64,000 nt of DNA from Winogradskyella forsetii (GTDB lineage: Bacteria; Bacteroidota; Bacteroidia; Flavobacteriales; Flavobacteriaceae), in the NCBI RefSeq assembly GCF_013394595.1, contig NZ_CP053348.1, positions 1,488,001 through 1,552,000 of the forward strand, given 5' to 3'. A model generated the notes under the pieces. The model saw only the letters and a program-made list of their open reading frames with translations, was not told the origin of the DNA and did no database searches. Below, piece after piece: positions 7,974-16,890 of this stretch; position 1 is the stretch's first letter, and the number at the start of each line of letters is the position of its first letter. The translations under genes and the position numbers were made by a program.

Positions 7974-9446
7974 ATGACAGCACACGAAAATAAAATTGTT
8001 GGAGAAGGTCTTACTTATGATGACGTACTCTTAGTCCCAGCATTCTCTGAAGTACTTCCTCGCGAAGTCAGTATTCAAACAAAATTTACCCGAAACATTA
8101 CTATTAACATTCCTGTGATTTCAGCAGCAATGGATACGGTTACCGAAAGTAAAATGGCAATCGCCATGGCACAAGAAGGTGGTATAGGTGTGTTGCACAA
8201 AAACATGACGATTAAGCAGCAAGCTGATAAGGTGCGTCGCGTGAAACGTGCAGAAAGCGGCATGATTATCGACCCAGTTACCTTACCCTTAACGGCAACT
8301 GTATTTGATGCGAAGTCCAATATGGCAGAACACAGTATTGGCGGCATACCAATTGTGGATGACAATGGCAAGTTAAAAGGGATTGTAACCAATCGTGATT
8401 TAAGATTTGAGCACGAAAACGCTAAGCCAATTGTGGAGGTTATGACCAAGGAAAACTTGGTAACTGCTGCTGTAGGCACCTCTTTGAAGGATGCCGAAAA
8501 AATTCTTCAACAAAATAAAATCGAGAAATTGCTCATCGTAGATGAAAACTATAAGTTAGTTGGTCTCATTACCTTTAGAGACATTACTAAAGTGACCCAA
8601 AAGCCAAATGCTAATAAAGATACTTTCGGAAGATTGCGAGTAGCTGCTGCGATTGGCGTTACGGCAGATGCAGTTGAAAGAGCCTCAGCTTTGGTAAAAG
8701 CAGGTGTTGATGCGGTTATTATCGATACAGCTCATGGTCATACTAAGGGCGTAGTGATGGTACTGAAAGAAATTAAAAAGAAATTCCCTAAACTTGAAGT
8801 CATAGTAGGGAATATCGCCACTGGCGAAGCTGCAAAATATTTAGTGGAAGCTGGAGCAGATGCCGTTAAAGTCGGAATTGGTCCAGGTTCAATTTGTACC
8901 ACTAGAGTAGTGGCAGGTGTTGGATTTCCTCAGTTTTCTGCAGTTTTGGAAGTCGCTGCTGCTATAAAAGGTACTGGTGTTCCTGTGATTGCTGATGGAG
9001 GTATTCGTTATACAGGCGATATTCCTAAAGCAATTGCTGCTGGTGCAGATACCGTAATGTTAGGATCGCTTTTAGCGGGAACAAAAGAAAGTCCGGGAGA
9101 AACCATTATCTACGAAGGCCGAAAATTCAAATCTTACAGAGGTATGGGTTCTGTTGAAGCCATGAAACAAGGGAGTAAAGACCGTTATTTTCAAGATGTG
9201 GAAGATGATATTAAAAAATTAGTGCCAGAAGGCATCGTTGGTCGTGTGCCCTATAAAGGTGAATTGGTAGAAAGTATCCATCAATTTGTTGGTGGCCTCA
9301 GAGCAGGAATGGGGTATTGTGGTGCCAAAGACATCGAAACCTTAAAGGAAAATGGACGCTTTGTAAAGATTACTAGTTCTGGCATTAACGAAAGTCATCC
9401 ACATGATGTGACGATTACTAAGGAAGCGCCTAATTATTCGCGTTAA
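7974..9446 (+). CDS. guaB: IMP dehydrogenase
   Basis: This 490-residue enzyme catalyses NAD-dependent oxidation of IMP to XMP, the committed step of guanine nucleotide synthesis, in the cytoplasm. The barrel opens with [10 protein letters not shown], and two CBS motifs occupy about residues 95-205. The catalytic loop GPGSICTTR has its nucleophile Cys308. The phosphate-binding ADGGI segment is at 341-345, and the flap GMGSVEAM lies near 390-397. Length is typical of bacterial GuaB. It has a weak -7-like TACCTTTA about 25 bases before the ATG and appears monocistronic, followed by a convergent transporter. Nothing is unusual. Confidence 0.98.
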   Translation: MTAHENKIVGEGLTYDDVLLVPAFSEVLPREVSIQTKFTRNITINIPVISAAMDTVTESKMAIAMAQEGGIGVLHKNMTIKQQADKVRRVKRAESGMIIDPVTLPLTATVFDAKSNMAEHSIGGIPIVDDNGKLKGIVTNRDLRFEHENAKPIVEVMTKENLVTAAVGTSLKDAEKILQQNKIEKLLIVDENYKLVGLITFRDITKVTQKPNANKDTFGRLRVAAAIGVTADAVERASALVKAGVDAVIIDTAHGHTKGVVMVLKEIKKKFPKLEVIVGNIATGEAAKYLVEAGADAVKVGIGPGSICTTRVVAGVGFPQFSAVLEVAAAIKGTGVPVIADGGIRYTGDIPKAIAAGADTVMLGSLLAGTKESPGETIIYEGRKFKSYRGMGSVEAMKQGSKDRYFQDVEDDIKKLVPEGIVGRVPYKGELVESIHQFVGGLRAGMGYCGAKDIETLKENGRFVKITSSGINESHPHDVTITKEAPNYSR

Positions 9447-9531
9447 CAAATTCATCCACTGATTGAACTTGTTTTGGCACTTGGTGAATCTTTCAATATG
9501 TAAATATAGTCTTAGTTGTGTGCCATTAATT

Positions 9532-10785
9532 TCAAAAAATCAAGATCCAACCATAATAAAGCGCCAGCAATGACAAAAAGCTGATTCCGAGATAAGTCAA
9601 AATTTGTAATCCTCTTTTAGGACGATTCGCTTCGGGAACATCACTGCTCATCACATTTCTCAAATTCATATAACCAATAATTGGTGCCAAAACGAATGAG
9701 GTCGTTGTTGCAATTGCAAGGATTAATCCCAAATTTGCACCCAAAGTATAAAGGACAACGATGCTAACAATAGCTATAATAATGATGCCTATAGCGTAGT
9801 ATTTTTTACCAGCAAATTTTTCATGTTTTCCAACAAGTAATCCAATGATGTCAATACTAACCCTCGAAATGGCATCGTGTTGCGTAAGGCAAGTGCTGTA
9901 CATTGTGGCAAAGGCAGATACGGCTATAAAAACATAGGCCCAATCACCAATATGTGTAGTAAATAACGTGATGACCTGATCCGCAAAGGTTATGGCATTA
10001 CCGCTCAATTCGGTTCCAGAACCGTAAAGTGTCATACATCCAATAATTAGGAAGAAAATAGCAAGAATAGTCGTTAATATATAGCCCGTATTAAATTCCC
10101 GTAATGCATCTTTTAAAGTTGGTTTATATTGATCAACCTTATATTTTTCAGCACTCCAAAGACTTAACCAGCTACTGGCTTCAACTGCCGTGGGCATCCA
10201 ACCAATTAATGTGATAAGGAACAGAATCCCTAATTCATCAAATAGTTTAGGCGGATCAAAGTTAACTATGGTCGTTGCCGATCCTGAATTGATAACAAGA
10301 ATAGTTGTTGCCAGCAAAGCAATAAACAGGATAGGAATTAGAAATTTTAACGTGGTCTCTAAAAGTTTATACTTACCAATAATTAATAAAATACTATTAA
10401 AAACAAACAAGCAAACGGCAATCGTAGTGAAGGAAATACCTTCAATCCCAAAAAGATTGATGAAAAGTCCTGCGGTTATCGAACAGAGTGCAGCAGGACC
10501 TGCTACGCTCGTTATCAAAGTTATCAAAGCGTAAAGCCACAAATAGCCTTTGCCTCTTTTATGGTAACCTTCAATAATACTTTTTCCTGTAACATTTGTA
10601 TAACGAATACCAAACTCAAAAAATGGATATTTTAAGACATTGGCTAAGATGATTGGAATAATCATAATCCAGCCGTATTGTGCGCCAGCCTTTGTGGAAA
10701 GGACTAAGTGAGAGGTGCCAATAGCCATACTGGCAAACAAAAGTCCTGGCCCAAGGTTTTTAATTAGTGTTTTTAGTTTAGACAT
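9532..10785 (-). CDS. Nramp-related membrane transporter lacking canonical metal-site motifs
   Basis: This 417-residue integral membrane protein has about 11 hydrophobic segments and an Nramp-type opening (KNLGPGLL, then AGAQYGW). In canonical Nramp Mn/Fe transporters, TM1 carries DPGN and TM6 carries MPH, which coordinate the divalent metal. Here the TM1 position reads IGTSH and the TM6 position reads MPTAVE, so the Asp, Asn and His ligands are missing. It therefore belongs to an Nramp-like subgroup whose substrate is uncertain: another cation, magnesium-like chemistry, or a non-metal solute. It is convergent with guaB and divergent from the YqaE group. Pipelines would call it a divalent metal transporter or MntH, and that label is not supported by the residues. 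Confidence 0.8.
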   Translation of the reverse strand: MSKLKTLIKNLGPGLLFASMAIGTSHLVLSTKAGAQYGWIMIIPIILANVLKYPFFEFGIRYTNVTGKSIIEGYHKRGKGYLWLYALITLITSVAGPAALCSITAGLFINLFGIEGISFTTIAVCLFVFNSILLIIGKYKLLETTLKFLIPILFIALLATTILVINSGSATTIVNFDPPKLFDELGILFLITLIGWMPTAVEASSWLSLWSAEKYKVDQYKPTLKDALREFNTGYILTTILAIFFLIIGCMTLYGSGTELSGNAITFADQVITLFTTHIGDWAYVFIAVSAFATMYSTCLTQHDAISRVSIDIIGLLVGKHEKFAGKKYYAIGIIIIAIVSIVVLYTLGANLGLILAIATTTSFVLAPIIGYMNLRNVMSSDVPEANRPKRGLQILTYLGISFLSLLALYYGWILIF

Positions 10786-11112
10786 CTTGTTTGGTTGGTG
10801 ATTTTGGTGAGTTAGATTTTATAGTAGGATATCTTTAGTTTGTGCTATTGTTCAACTTTTAGGATTTATAACTGTTTTTGGCTATGTGCTTGCACTTTTT
10901 TTATTCCTAAATATTCAAAATTATAAACGAAAAGAAGTCTAAATTGATTTAGATCAACTGAATTAACGTACTCAAATGTTTAAAAATAAGCCAATTCTAC
11001 TGCAATCATAAAGTTTTGCCAAATTATTAATCGGATTAATATAGGAACCATTAGCGATAAGGTTTGGTGGTAATTCTACCTAACTTCGAATTGAACCAAA
11101 AAAAACAAAATT
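10786..11112 (+). other. Gene-free stretch between the Nramp-like gene and the YqaE gene
   Basis: This 327-base AT-rich intergenic region between divergent genes must hold both promoters. I see no clean TTTG-N19/20-TAnnTTTG pair on either strand and no repeat or stable hairpin. A TTTTGCC near 11015 and a TTTGG at 11063 are possible -33 elements without a matching -7. Confidence 0.5.
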
Positions 11113-11265
11113 ATGTCAATACTAACAGTAATCTTATGTATTCTGCTTCCCCCTTTAGCGGTTTTTTTAAAACATGGCTTAGGAACAGAGTTTCTAATTA
11201 GTTTAATCTTAACAATAATTGGATGGCTGCCAGGCGTCATTTATGCATTTTACGTAAATAGTTAA
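11113..11265 (+). CDS. YqaE/Pmp3 family small membrane protein
   Basis: This 50-residue gene encodes two hydrophobic segments separated by a short polar loop: ILTVILCILLPPLAVFLK with the Pro-Pro pair, then a LGTEF turn, and a second helix with the GWLPGVIYAFYV ending typical of Pmp3/YqaE proteins. The family consists of small stress-induced inner-membrane proteins that influence membrane potential or ion leakage. The length is normal for the family. It ends 12 bases before the SDR gene and probably forms a stress mini-operon with it and the DJ-1-like gene. The ATG lies in a purine-rich context. Confidence 0.9.
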   Translation: MSILTVILCILLPPLAVFLKHGLGTEFLISLILTIIGWLPGVIYAFYVNS

Positions 11266-11277
11266 TATAAAAAAATA

Positions 11278-11919
11278 ATGGAAAATATACTAGTCGCAGG
11301 TGCTAATGGCACCACAGGAAAACAAATAGTAAAACTTTTAAAAGCTTCACAATACTTTAATCCTATCGCAATGGTTAGAGAACGTGAGCAAATGGAACAG
11401 TTTTCAAATCAAAAGATTGATGTGGTATGCGCAGATTTAACAGAAGATCTAACACACGCCATTGAAGGTGTTGATAAAGTGATCTTTGCTGCTGGCTCTG
11501 GCGGTAAAAACGTCGTTGAAGTTGATCAAGAGGGTGCAAAACGCTTAATAGCTGTTTCTAAAATGGCTAATGTGAAAAAATTTGTAATGCTAAGTTCCAT
11601 GGGAGCTGATAATCCTGAAGCCGTTGAAGATCTGCAAGATTATTTAGAAGCAAAGCAAAATGCCGACGAGCATCTTAAAAACAGTGGATTGAATTATACG
11701 ATTGTAAGACCAGGCACTTTAAATAATTCCGAAGGAAAGGGAAAAATTGAATTAAAAGAAAAATTTAACAAGCAAGGCGAAATCAGCAGGGCAGATGTTG
11801 CACAAACCTTAGTTAGAGCGCTGCATGATGATGCGCCTAAAAATTCAACATTTGAAATCTTGGAAGGCGATACGCTAATAGGGGAAGCTTTGAGTGCATC
11901 TTCAGCCGTGGTTAGTTAG
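11278..11919 (+). CDS. NAD(P)-binding SDR-family protein (NmrA/YwnB-like)
   Basis: This 213-residue atypical short-chain dehydrogenase has a Rossmann motif GANGTTG (Gly8, Gly11, Gly14) at the N-terminus, an acidic DLTED turn, a VMLSSMGAD segment and a late YTIVRPGTL strand. These match the NAD(P)H-binding (NmrA-like, SDR_a5/YwnB) group. Such proteins act as NAD(P)-dependent reductases or redox sensors, and the substrate is not known. It lies 12 bases after the YqaE gene and 71 bases before a DJ-1/PfpI protein, which points to a general stress or redox role for the three-gene group. Confidence 0.85.
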   Translation: MENILVAGANGTTGKQIVKLLKASQYFNPIAMVREREQMEQFSNQKIDVVCADLTEDLTHAIEGVDKVIFAAGSGGKNVVEVDQEGAKRLIAVSKMANVKKFVMLSSMGADNPEAVEDLQDYLEAKQNADEHLKNSGLNYTIVRPGTLNNSEGKGKIELKEKFNKQGEISRADVAQTLVRALHDDAPKNSTFEILEGDTLIGEALSASSAVVS

Positions 11920-11990
11920 GTTTAGCCTATGGAATTGAATTTGAATACTACGACAAGAAAATCATACACATAACACAATAAAAAATAAAA

Positions 11991-12551
11991 ATGGAAAATT
12001 TAAATAAAAAAACAGTAGCTATATTAGCTACCAACGGATTTGAAGAAAGCGAATTAAGAGAACCAAAAAAAGCCTTGGAAAATGCAGGAGCGGATGTACA
12101 TATTGTATCTCTGGAATCTGGAGAGATTAAAAGTTGGTCTGATGGAAATTGGAGCCAATCCTACAAGGTTGATAAAACACTGAGCGAAGTCGATCAAAAA
12201 GATTACAACGCCTTGGTTTTGCCTGGAGGTCAAATGAATCCAGATATATTAAGAAACGATAAAAATGCGGTGTCATTTGTAAAATCATTTTTTGACAACC
12301 ATAAACCAGTAGCAGCCATATGCCATGGTCCATGGTTATTAGCAGAAGCAGGTGTCCTAAAAGGCAGAAAAATAACCTCTTATAGCTCAATAAAGACCGA
12401 CATGATAAATGCTGGTGCTAATTGGGTAGATGAAGAAGTGGTTGTAGATTCTGGATTGGTCACAAGTAGAAATCCTAATGATTTACCAGCATTCAACGCT
12501 AAAATCGTTGAAGAAGTTTATGAAGGTAAACATGAAGAGCAGACTGCGTAA
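11991..12551 (+). CDS. DJ-1/PfpI family protein (type 1 glutamine amidotransferase fold)
   Basis: This 186-residue protein shows the DJ-1/PfpI fold: ILATNGFEESEL near the start with the conserved acidic residue at the nucleophile elbow region, ALVLPGG at 74-80, and AICHGPWLLAEAG with nucleophile Cys111 next to His112. Members closest to this pattern (YraA/YfkM/YhbO type) are stress-response proteins with proposed protease, chaperone or deglycase activities, and which applies here is not decidable. It is the last gene of the YqaE-SDR-DJ-1 group and ends 32 bases before a terminator shared with recG. Confidence 0.88.
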   Translation: MENLNKKTVAILATNGFEESELREPKKALENAGADVHIVSLESGEIKSWSDGNWSQSYKVDKTLSEVDQKDYNALVLPGGQMNPDILRNDKNAVSFVKSFFDNHKPVAAICHGPWLLAEAGVLKGRKITSYSSIKTDMINAGANWVDEEVVVDSGLVTSRNPNDLPAFNAKIVEEVYEGKHEEQTA

Positions 12552-12582
12552 TCTCAGAAATAAGCAAAACTGTAAATTACAG

Positions 12583-12613
12583 AAAGACATCCTTAATTGG
12601 GTGTCTTTTTTTT
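12583..12613 (+). terminator. Terminator between the DJ-1-like gene and recG
   Basis: A 10-bp stem with one G-U pair (12583-12592 with 12599-12608) encloses a TTAATT loop, followed by a T run that overlaps the recG stop codon at 12612. The A-rich flank on the other side means it can serve recG in the opposite direction too. Confidence 0.8.
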
Positions 12614-14726
12614 AGCTAATATAATTCCAAATATTGCGATACTTACTCATTTCCCGATAGGTGTTAAGAATCGGTTTGTGCTCTGTCAATTTTAAACTGG
12701 GATCAAGCTTTAATATATTTTTGGCATAATAACGTGCTTGCTGTAAAATATCCTTATCCTTTATGATATCTGCAATTCTAAGATTTAAAACACCGCTTTG
12801 TTGCGTTCCCATGATATCGCCAGGACCTCTAAGTTTTAAATCCACATCAGCAATTTCAAAACCATCAGTTGAGCTAACCATAGTCTGTATTCGGGTTTTG
12901 CTATTCTCGCCAAGTTTGTGGCTTGTCATTAAAATACAATAACTTTGTTCCGCACCTCGACCAACACGTCCACGTAATTGGTGTAATTGTGATAAACCAA
13001 AGCGCTCCGCACTTTCAATAATCATTACCGAAGCGTTTGGCACGTTAACACCAACTTCAATAACCGTTGTGGCAACCATGATTTGGGTTTCGCCTTTCAC
13101 AAAACGTTCCATTTCAAAATCCTTGTCTGCTGGTTTCATTTTGCCATGAACAATGGAAATTTGATAATCTGGCATTGGAAATTCTCGCGATATACTCTCA
13201 TAACCATCCATTAAATCCTTATAATCCATTTTTTCGCTCTCTTGAATTAAGGGATAGACGATATAAATTTGTCTTCCCAAGGCAATTTCATCTTTTATAA
13301 ATTTGAAAACTTTCAGTCGATTACTATCAAATCTATGAACCGTTTTTATCGGTTTTCTACCGGCTGGTAATTCGTCAATTACAGAGATATCCAAGTCGCC
13401 ATAAACTGACATGGCTAAGGTTCTTGGAATTGGAGTTGCGGTCATCACAAGTACATGTGGAGGAGAGGTGTTTTTGTGCCATAATCTACTCCGTTGTTCC
13501 ACTCCAAAACGATGTTGCTCATCGATAATGGCAAGTCCTAAATTTTTGAATTTAACCTTATCTTCAAGCAGTGCATGTGTGCCAACTAAGATCTGTAAAT
13601 TGCCGTTTTCAAGATTTTTATGAATCTCCTTTCGTTCTGAAGTTTTAGTTGAACCAGTAAGCAATGAAATACTGATATTAAGTGGTTTACATAATTCACT
13701 TAATCCTTGGTAGTGTTGGACTGACAAAATAGCAGTCGGAGCCATTAAGCAACATTGAAAACCATTGTCAAGTCCCATCAGTATTGACATAAAGGCGACA
13801 ATGGTTTTTCCAGAGCCTACATCACCTTGCAAAAGTCGATTCATCTGTGCATTGCTTCCTAAATCCTGCCTAATTTCTTTTAAAACCCGCTTCTGCGCAT
13901 TGGTTAATTCAAACGGTAAATGGTCCTTGTAAAACGTATTGAAATAGTCACCTACTTTGTCAAAAGTAAAGCCTTTTATTTTAGATTTATGAATAAGATT
14001 TTTAATAATTAACTGCAGTTGTATGTAAAATAATTCTTCAAATTTTAATCGAAATTGCGCTTTGGAAAGTAGCTCTGGAGACTTCGGAAAATGAATATTA
14101 AAGAGGGCATCAGATTTTGAAATTAATTTCAATTCGGATCGTAGGGAGTCGGGTAGAGTTTCTGTAAATCGTCCATTGGTTTCCAAAAACAATTGTTGCA
14201 TTATTTTAGAGACCACTTTGTTCGTAACCCCTTTGTTTGATAATTTTTCGGTGGAAGGATAGATGGCTTGCATGGCAGAACGTAAATTACTTTCATGTTC
14301 GGACTGCAATTCAATTTCAGGGTGAGGCATGCTGTATTTGCCGCTAAACCAATTGGTCTTTCCGAAAATCACATAAGGTTGACCAACTTTTAAGCTTTCT
14401 CTAATCCACTTCTGGCCACGGAACCAAACCAATTCCATCATTCCTGTATCGTCCCTAAAATCAGCGACTAAACGTTTGCCTCTCCCGACGCTTCGGGATT
14501 GAGCGACTTCTCTAAAACCAGTTATTTGTCCTGTAATTTGAACTTCAGCATTATTGCGCTGTAATTCGTTGATTTTGTAATACTTGGTGCGATCTATATA
14601 GCGGTTTGGAAATAAATTGATGAGGTCTTGATAGGTTTTAATTCCCAATTCTGAGCGCAACAAATCCGCCCGGTTCGGACCAACACCTTTTAGGTAATCA
14701 ATGGGAGTTTGTAAATTCACGCTCAT
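12612..14726 (-). CDS. recG: ATP-dependent DNA helicase RecG
   Basis: This 704-residue helicase reverses stalled replication forks and processes branched DNA. The N-terminal wedge (OB-fold) domain occupies about residues 50-145, Walker A GDVGSGKT is at 301-308, the DEQH box at 402-405, and the ATPIPRT motif and a RGRVGRG motif VI follow. Length and order of motifs are typical. One oddity stands out: residues 77-81 (SRSVG) in the wedge domain are encoded precisely by a 16-base palindrome (14483-14498) that looks like a small mobile palindrome inserted in frame. The gene is divergent from the M1 peptidase, and another palindrome (14744-14763) lies just upstream of its start. Confidence 0.97.
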   Translation of the reverse strand: MSVNLQTPIDYLKGVGPNRADLLRSELGIKTYQDLINLFPNRYIDRTKYYKINELQRNNAEVQITGQITGFREVAQSRSVGRGKRLVADFRDDTGMMELVWFRGQKWIRESLKVGQPYVIFGKTNWFSGKYSMPHPEIELQSEHESNLRSAMQAIYPSTEKLSNKGVTNKVVSKIMQQLFLETNGRFTETLPDSLRSELKLISKSDALFNIHFPKSPELLSKAQFRLKFEELFYIQLQLIIKNLIHKSKIKGFTFDKVGDYFNTFYKDHLPFELTNAQKRVLKEIRQDLGSNAQMNRLLQGDVGSGKTIVAFMSILMGLDNGFQCCLMAPTAILSVQHYQGLSELCKPLNISISLLTGSTKTSERKEIHKNLENGNLQILVGTHALLEDKVKFKNLGLAIIDEQHRFGVEQRSRLWHKNTSPPHVLVMTATPIPRTLAMSVYGDLDISVIDELPAGRKPIKTVHRFDSNRLKVFKFIKDEIALGRQIYIVYPLIQESEKMDYKDLMDGYESISREFPMPDYQISIVHGKMKPADKDFEMERFVKGETQIMVATTVIEVGVNVPNASVMIIESAERFGLSQLHQLRGRVGRGAEQSYCILMTSHKLGENSKTRIQTMVSSTDGFEIADVDLKLRGPGDIMGTQQSGVLNLRIADIIKDKDILQQARYYAKNILKLDPSLKLTEHKPILNTYREMSKYRNIWNYIS
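14483..14498. repeat. Palindrome inside recG coding sequence
   Basis: TCCCGA (14483-14488), a 4-base CGCT loop and TCGGGA (14493-14498) form a perfect 6-bp stem. The same arm sequence recurs in rnpB (31936-31953) and upstream of the LytTR gene (48893-48910). It encodes residues 77-81 of RecG exactly on codon boundaries at its 5' side. Confidence 0.8.
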
Positions 14727-14743
14727 AGTTGCGAATTTACCAA

Positions 14744-14763
14744 ATTCCTGCGAAGGCAGGAAT
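14744..14763. repeat. Dispersed-type palindrome upstream of recG
   Basis: ATTCCTGC, a GAAG tetraloop and GCAGGAAT form a perfect 8-bp stem 18 bases upstream of the recG start. Such short GC-richer palindromes stand out from the AT-rich background and resemble REP-like elements scattered in flavobacterial genomes (from general knowledge, not searched). Confidence 0.7.
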
Positions 14764-14872
14764 CTCTTTCAATTAAGAATTAACTTAATTTAGAGACTGC
14801 GCGTTGGTTTGTCATTCTGAATAAATTGTGTAACCTTTAAAAATATGTTATTTATTTTAGGTAACTTTTAAG

Positions 14873-14893
14873 AAATGATATAAAACCTTTACT
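14873..14893 (+). repeat. 21-base intergenic repeat, copy 1
   Basis: The sequence beginning AAATGATATAAAACC at 14873-14893 is identical over 21 bases to 41685-41705. This copy lies 30 bases upstream of the M1 peptidase start and runs into TTTGG. It may be part of a promoter or a short dispersed element. Confidence 0.6.
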
Positions 14894-14922
14894 TTGGTGT
14901 CATTGTTGATTTTAAATTTTTT

Positions 14923-16890
14923 ATGAAGAAAACATTAGTCCTTTTTTGTCTTTTTGTGGCGAGTCTGTCTTTTGCTCAGCAGACGGATTATGTGGATTTT
15001 ATTGCAGTAAATGCAGAGTTAGAGTTTAAGCCAGATGAAAAACAAATTGTTTTTCGTGCAAAATACACTTTTAAAATATTGAAGGCTGTAGACTCGGTTT
15101 ATCTAGATGCCAAGAGTACTTACCATTATGAGTTGCATGATAGTAATTTTAAAGGTGGAATTCGTACGTCGACTAAAAACAAAATGGTAATTCGAAGTAG
15201 CGAATTTGAAATAGATAAAATATATAATTTTACAATTATATGTTTTTCGTATCCGAAAAAAGCCATGTATTTCACTCAACAAAATAATGATATTCAAATA
15301 TGGACACAAGGTCAAGGTAAATACACTAGTAATTGGTTGCCAAGCATTGATGATGTAAACGATAAAATTGAATTTGATATCTCAATTACCTATCCAAATG
15401 GTTATGAGGCCTTGGCGAATGGAAAATTAATTAACAAAGAGGTTGGGGATTCTTTGACGATATGGAATTACGACATGAAAAAACCTATGTCAAGCTACCT
15501 AGTAGCACTAGCAATAGGCAAATACAACAAAAAAACAGAAACCTCTAAAAGTGGCATTCCATTAGAATATTACTATTACCCAGAAGACTCCCTAAAAGTT
15601 GAACCGACCTATCGCTACTCCAAAAGAATGTTCGATTTTTTGGAAGAAGAAATCGGTTTTGCCTATCCATGGCAAAATTACAAACAAGTGCCTGTGCACG
15701 ATTTTCTTTATGCTGGTATGGAAAACACGAGCTTAACTATTTTTTCGGATGCCTTTGTGGTCGATTCCATTGGTTTTAATGATAAAAACTATGTCAATGT
15801 AAATGCACACGAGTTGGCGCATCAATGGTTTGGGGATTTGGTAACAGCTAAATCTGGTGAGCACCATTGGTTGCAAGAAGGGTTTGCAACCTATTATGCG
15901 CATTTGGCTGAACGCGATATTTTTGGGGATAATCATTTCTATTTTAAACTTTTGGAGTCTGCAATAGAGTTGGGCAAACAAGATCTTTCTGGAAGCGGCA
16001 CGTCACTTTTAAATCCTGAGTCGAGTAGCTTGACGTTTTACCAGCGAGGCGCTTGGGTATTGCATGCCTTAAGAACTAAAGTTGGTGACAAGGTGTTTAG
16101 GCAAGCGGTGAAAAATTATCTCGAGAAATACCAATTCGATAATGTGGAAACTTCTGATTTTATCCAAGAAGTTGAGCGTGTGTATGGGCAATCCTTGTCT
16201 AGTTTTGTGAATTTGTGGATTAAGCAAAAAGCGTTTCCTGTGGATAATGCCTTTGATGTGTTACAACAGCAATCCACCTATATAAACGAATTTTTAATGG
16301 TAGACTGCTTTGCAAAATCCTCTAAGTGTGCCGAATACCTTAAATATTATGTTTCAGATGAGGCTAAAGCAAAAATCATTTCACAAGTTCCAGAGCTTGT
16401 GACTGCCGAAACATTTAACAACGGTTTAAAAGTGCGCCAAGCAATAGCCAAGTATGTGCGACAAATTCCAAAAAGTTTAAAGGACAACTATGAAACGCTT
16501 TTAGATGATAAATCTTATGTCACTATAGAAAATGCGTTGTACAATCTTTGGTCAAGTTTTCCTGAGGATCGGGCAAAATATCTTTTTAAAACCAGGAACG
16601 TCGTTGGTTTCAACGATAAAAATGTGAGGTTGTTATGGATAGTGCTAAATCTCAGTACGCCCTTCTATGAAGCGGACAACAAACAGGCCTTGTTTAACGA
16701 GTTGTTGAGTTATTCGGATGAAGAGCACAATGCGGACTTAAGAATGAATGCATTCCGGTATTTAAAAATGATAAAATCCTGCAATGAAGATTGTATGGCC
16801 AATTTGGAAAACGCAAAATCGCACCATAACTGGCGATTGGTTAAATTTGCTAAAGAATTATCAGAAGAACTAGGGAAAAATAAGGAGTAA
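14923..16890 (+). CDS. M1 family metallopeptidase (aminopeptidase N-like), exported
   Basis: This 655-residue protein has a signal peptide ending SFAQ (about residue 19). Its core carries the M1 signatures: a GAMEN-type exopeptidase motif in the variant form GMEN (265-268) and the zinc site HELAH (296-300) with the third ligand Glu319 in LQEGF. It should cleave N-terminal residues from peptides in the periplasm or outside the cell. It is shorter than E. coli PepN (about 870 residues) but normal for flavobacterial exported M1 enzymes. The stop codon overlaps the start of the first patatin gene by one base (TAATG), so at least these two are co-transcribed and translationally coupled. Confidence 0.93.
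   Translation: MKKTLVLFCLFVASLSFAQQTDYVDFIAVNAELEFKPDEKQIVFRAKYTFKILKAVDSVYLDAKSTYHYELHDSNFKGGIRTSTKNKMVIRSSEFEIDKIYNFTIICFSYPKKAMYFTQQNNDIQIWTQGQGKYTSNWLPSIDDVNDKIEFDISITYPNGYEALANGKLINKEVGDSLTIWNYDMKKPMSSYLVALAIGKYNKKTETSKSGIPLEYYYYPEDSLKVEPTYRYSKRMFDFLEEEIGFAYPWQNYKQVPVHDFLYAGMENTSLTIFSDAFVVDSIGFNDKNYVNVNAHELAHQWFGDLVTAKSGEHHWLQEGFATYYAHLAERDIFGDNHFYFKLLESAIELGKQDLSGSGTSLLNPESSSLTFYQRGAWVLHALRTKVGDKVFRQAVKNYLEKYQFDNVETSDFIQEVERVYGQSLSSFVNLWIKQKAFPVDNAFDVLQQQSTYINEFLMVDCFAKSSKCAEYLKYYVSDEAKAKIISQVPELVTAETFNNGLKVRQAIAKYVRQIPKSLKDNYETLLDDKSYVTIENALYNLWSSFPEDRAKYLFKTRNVVGFNDKNVRLLWIVLNLSTPFYEADNKQALFNELLSYSDEEHNADLRMNAFRYLKMIKSCNEDCMANLENAKSHHNWRLVKFAKELSEELGKNKE

Noticed and set aside
8075..8479. 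A 134-codon minus-strand frame inside guaB
   Set aside because: It is antisense to the conserved IMP dehydrogenase coding sequence and has no recognisable domain.
9475..9495. TTGGCAC-like sigma54 element after guaB
   Set aside because: The -12 half is missing at the required spacing, and it lies between convergent genes.
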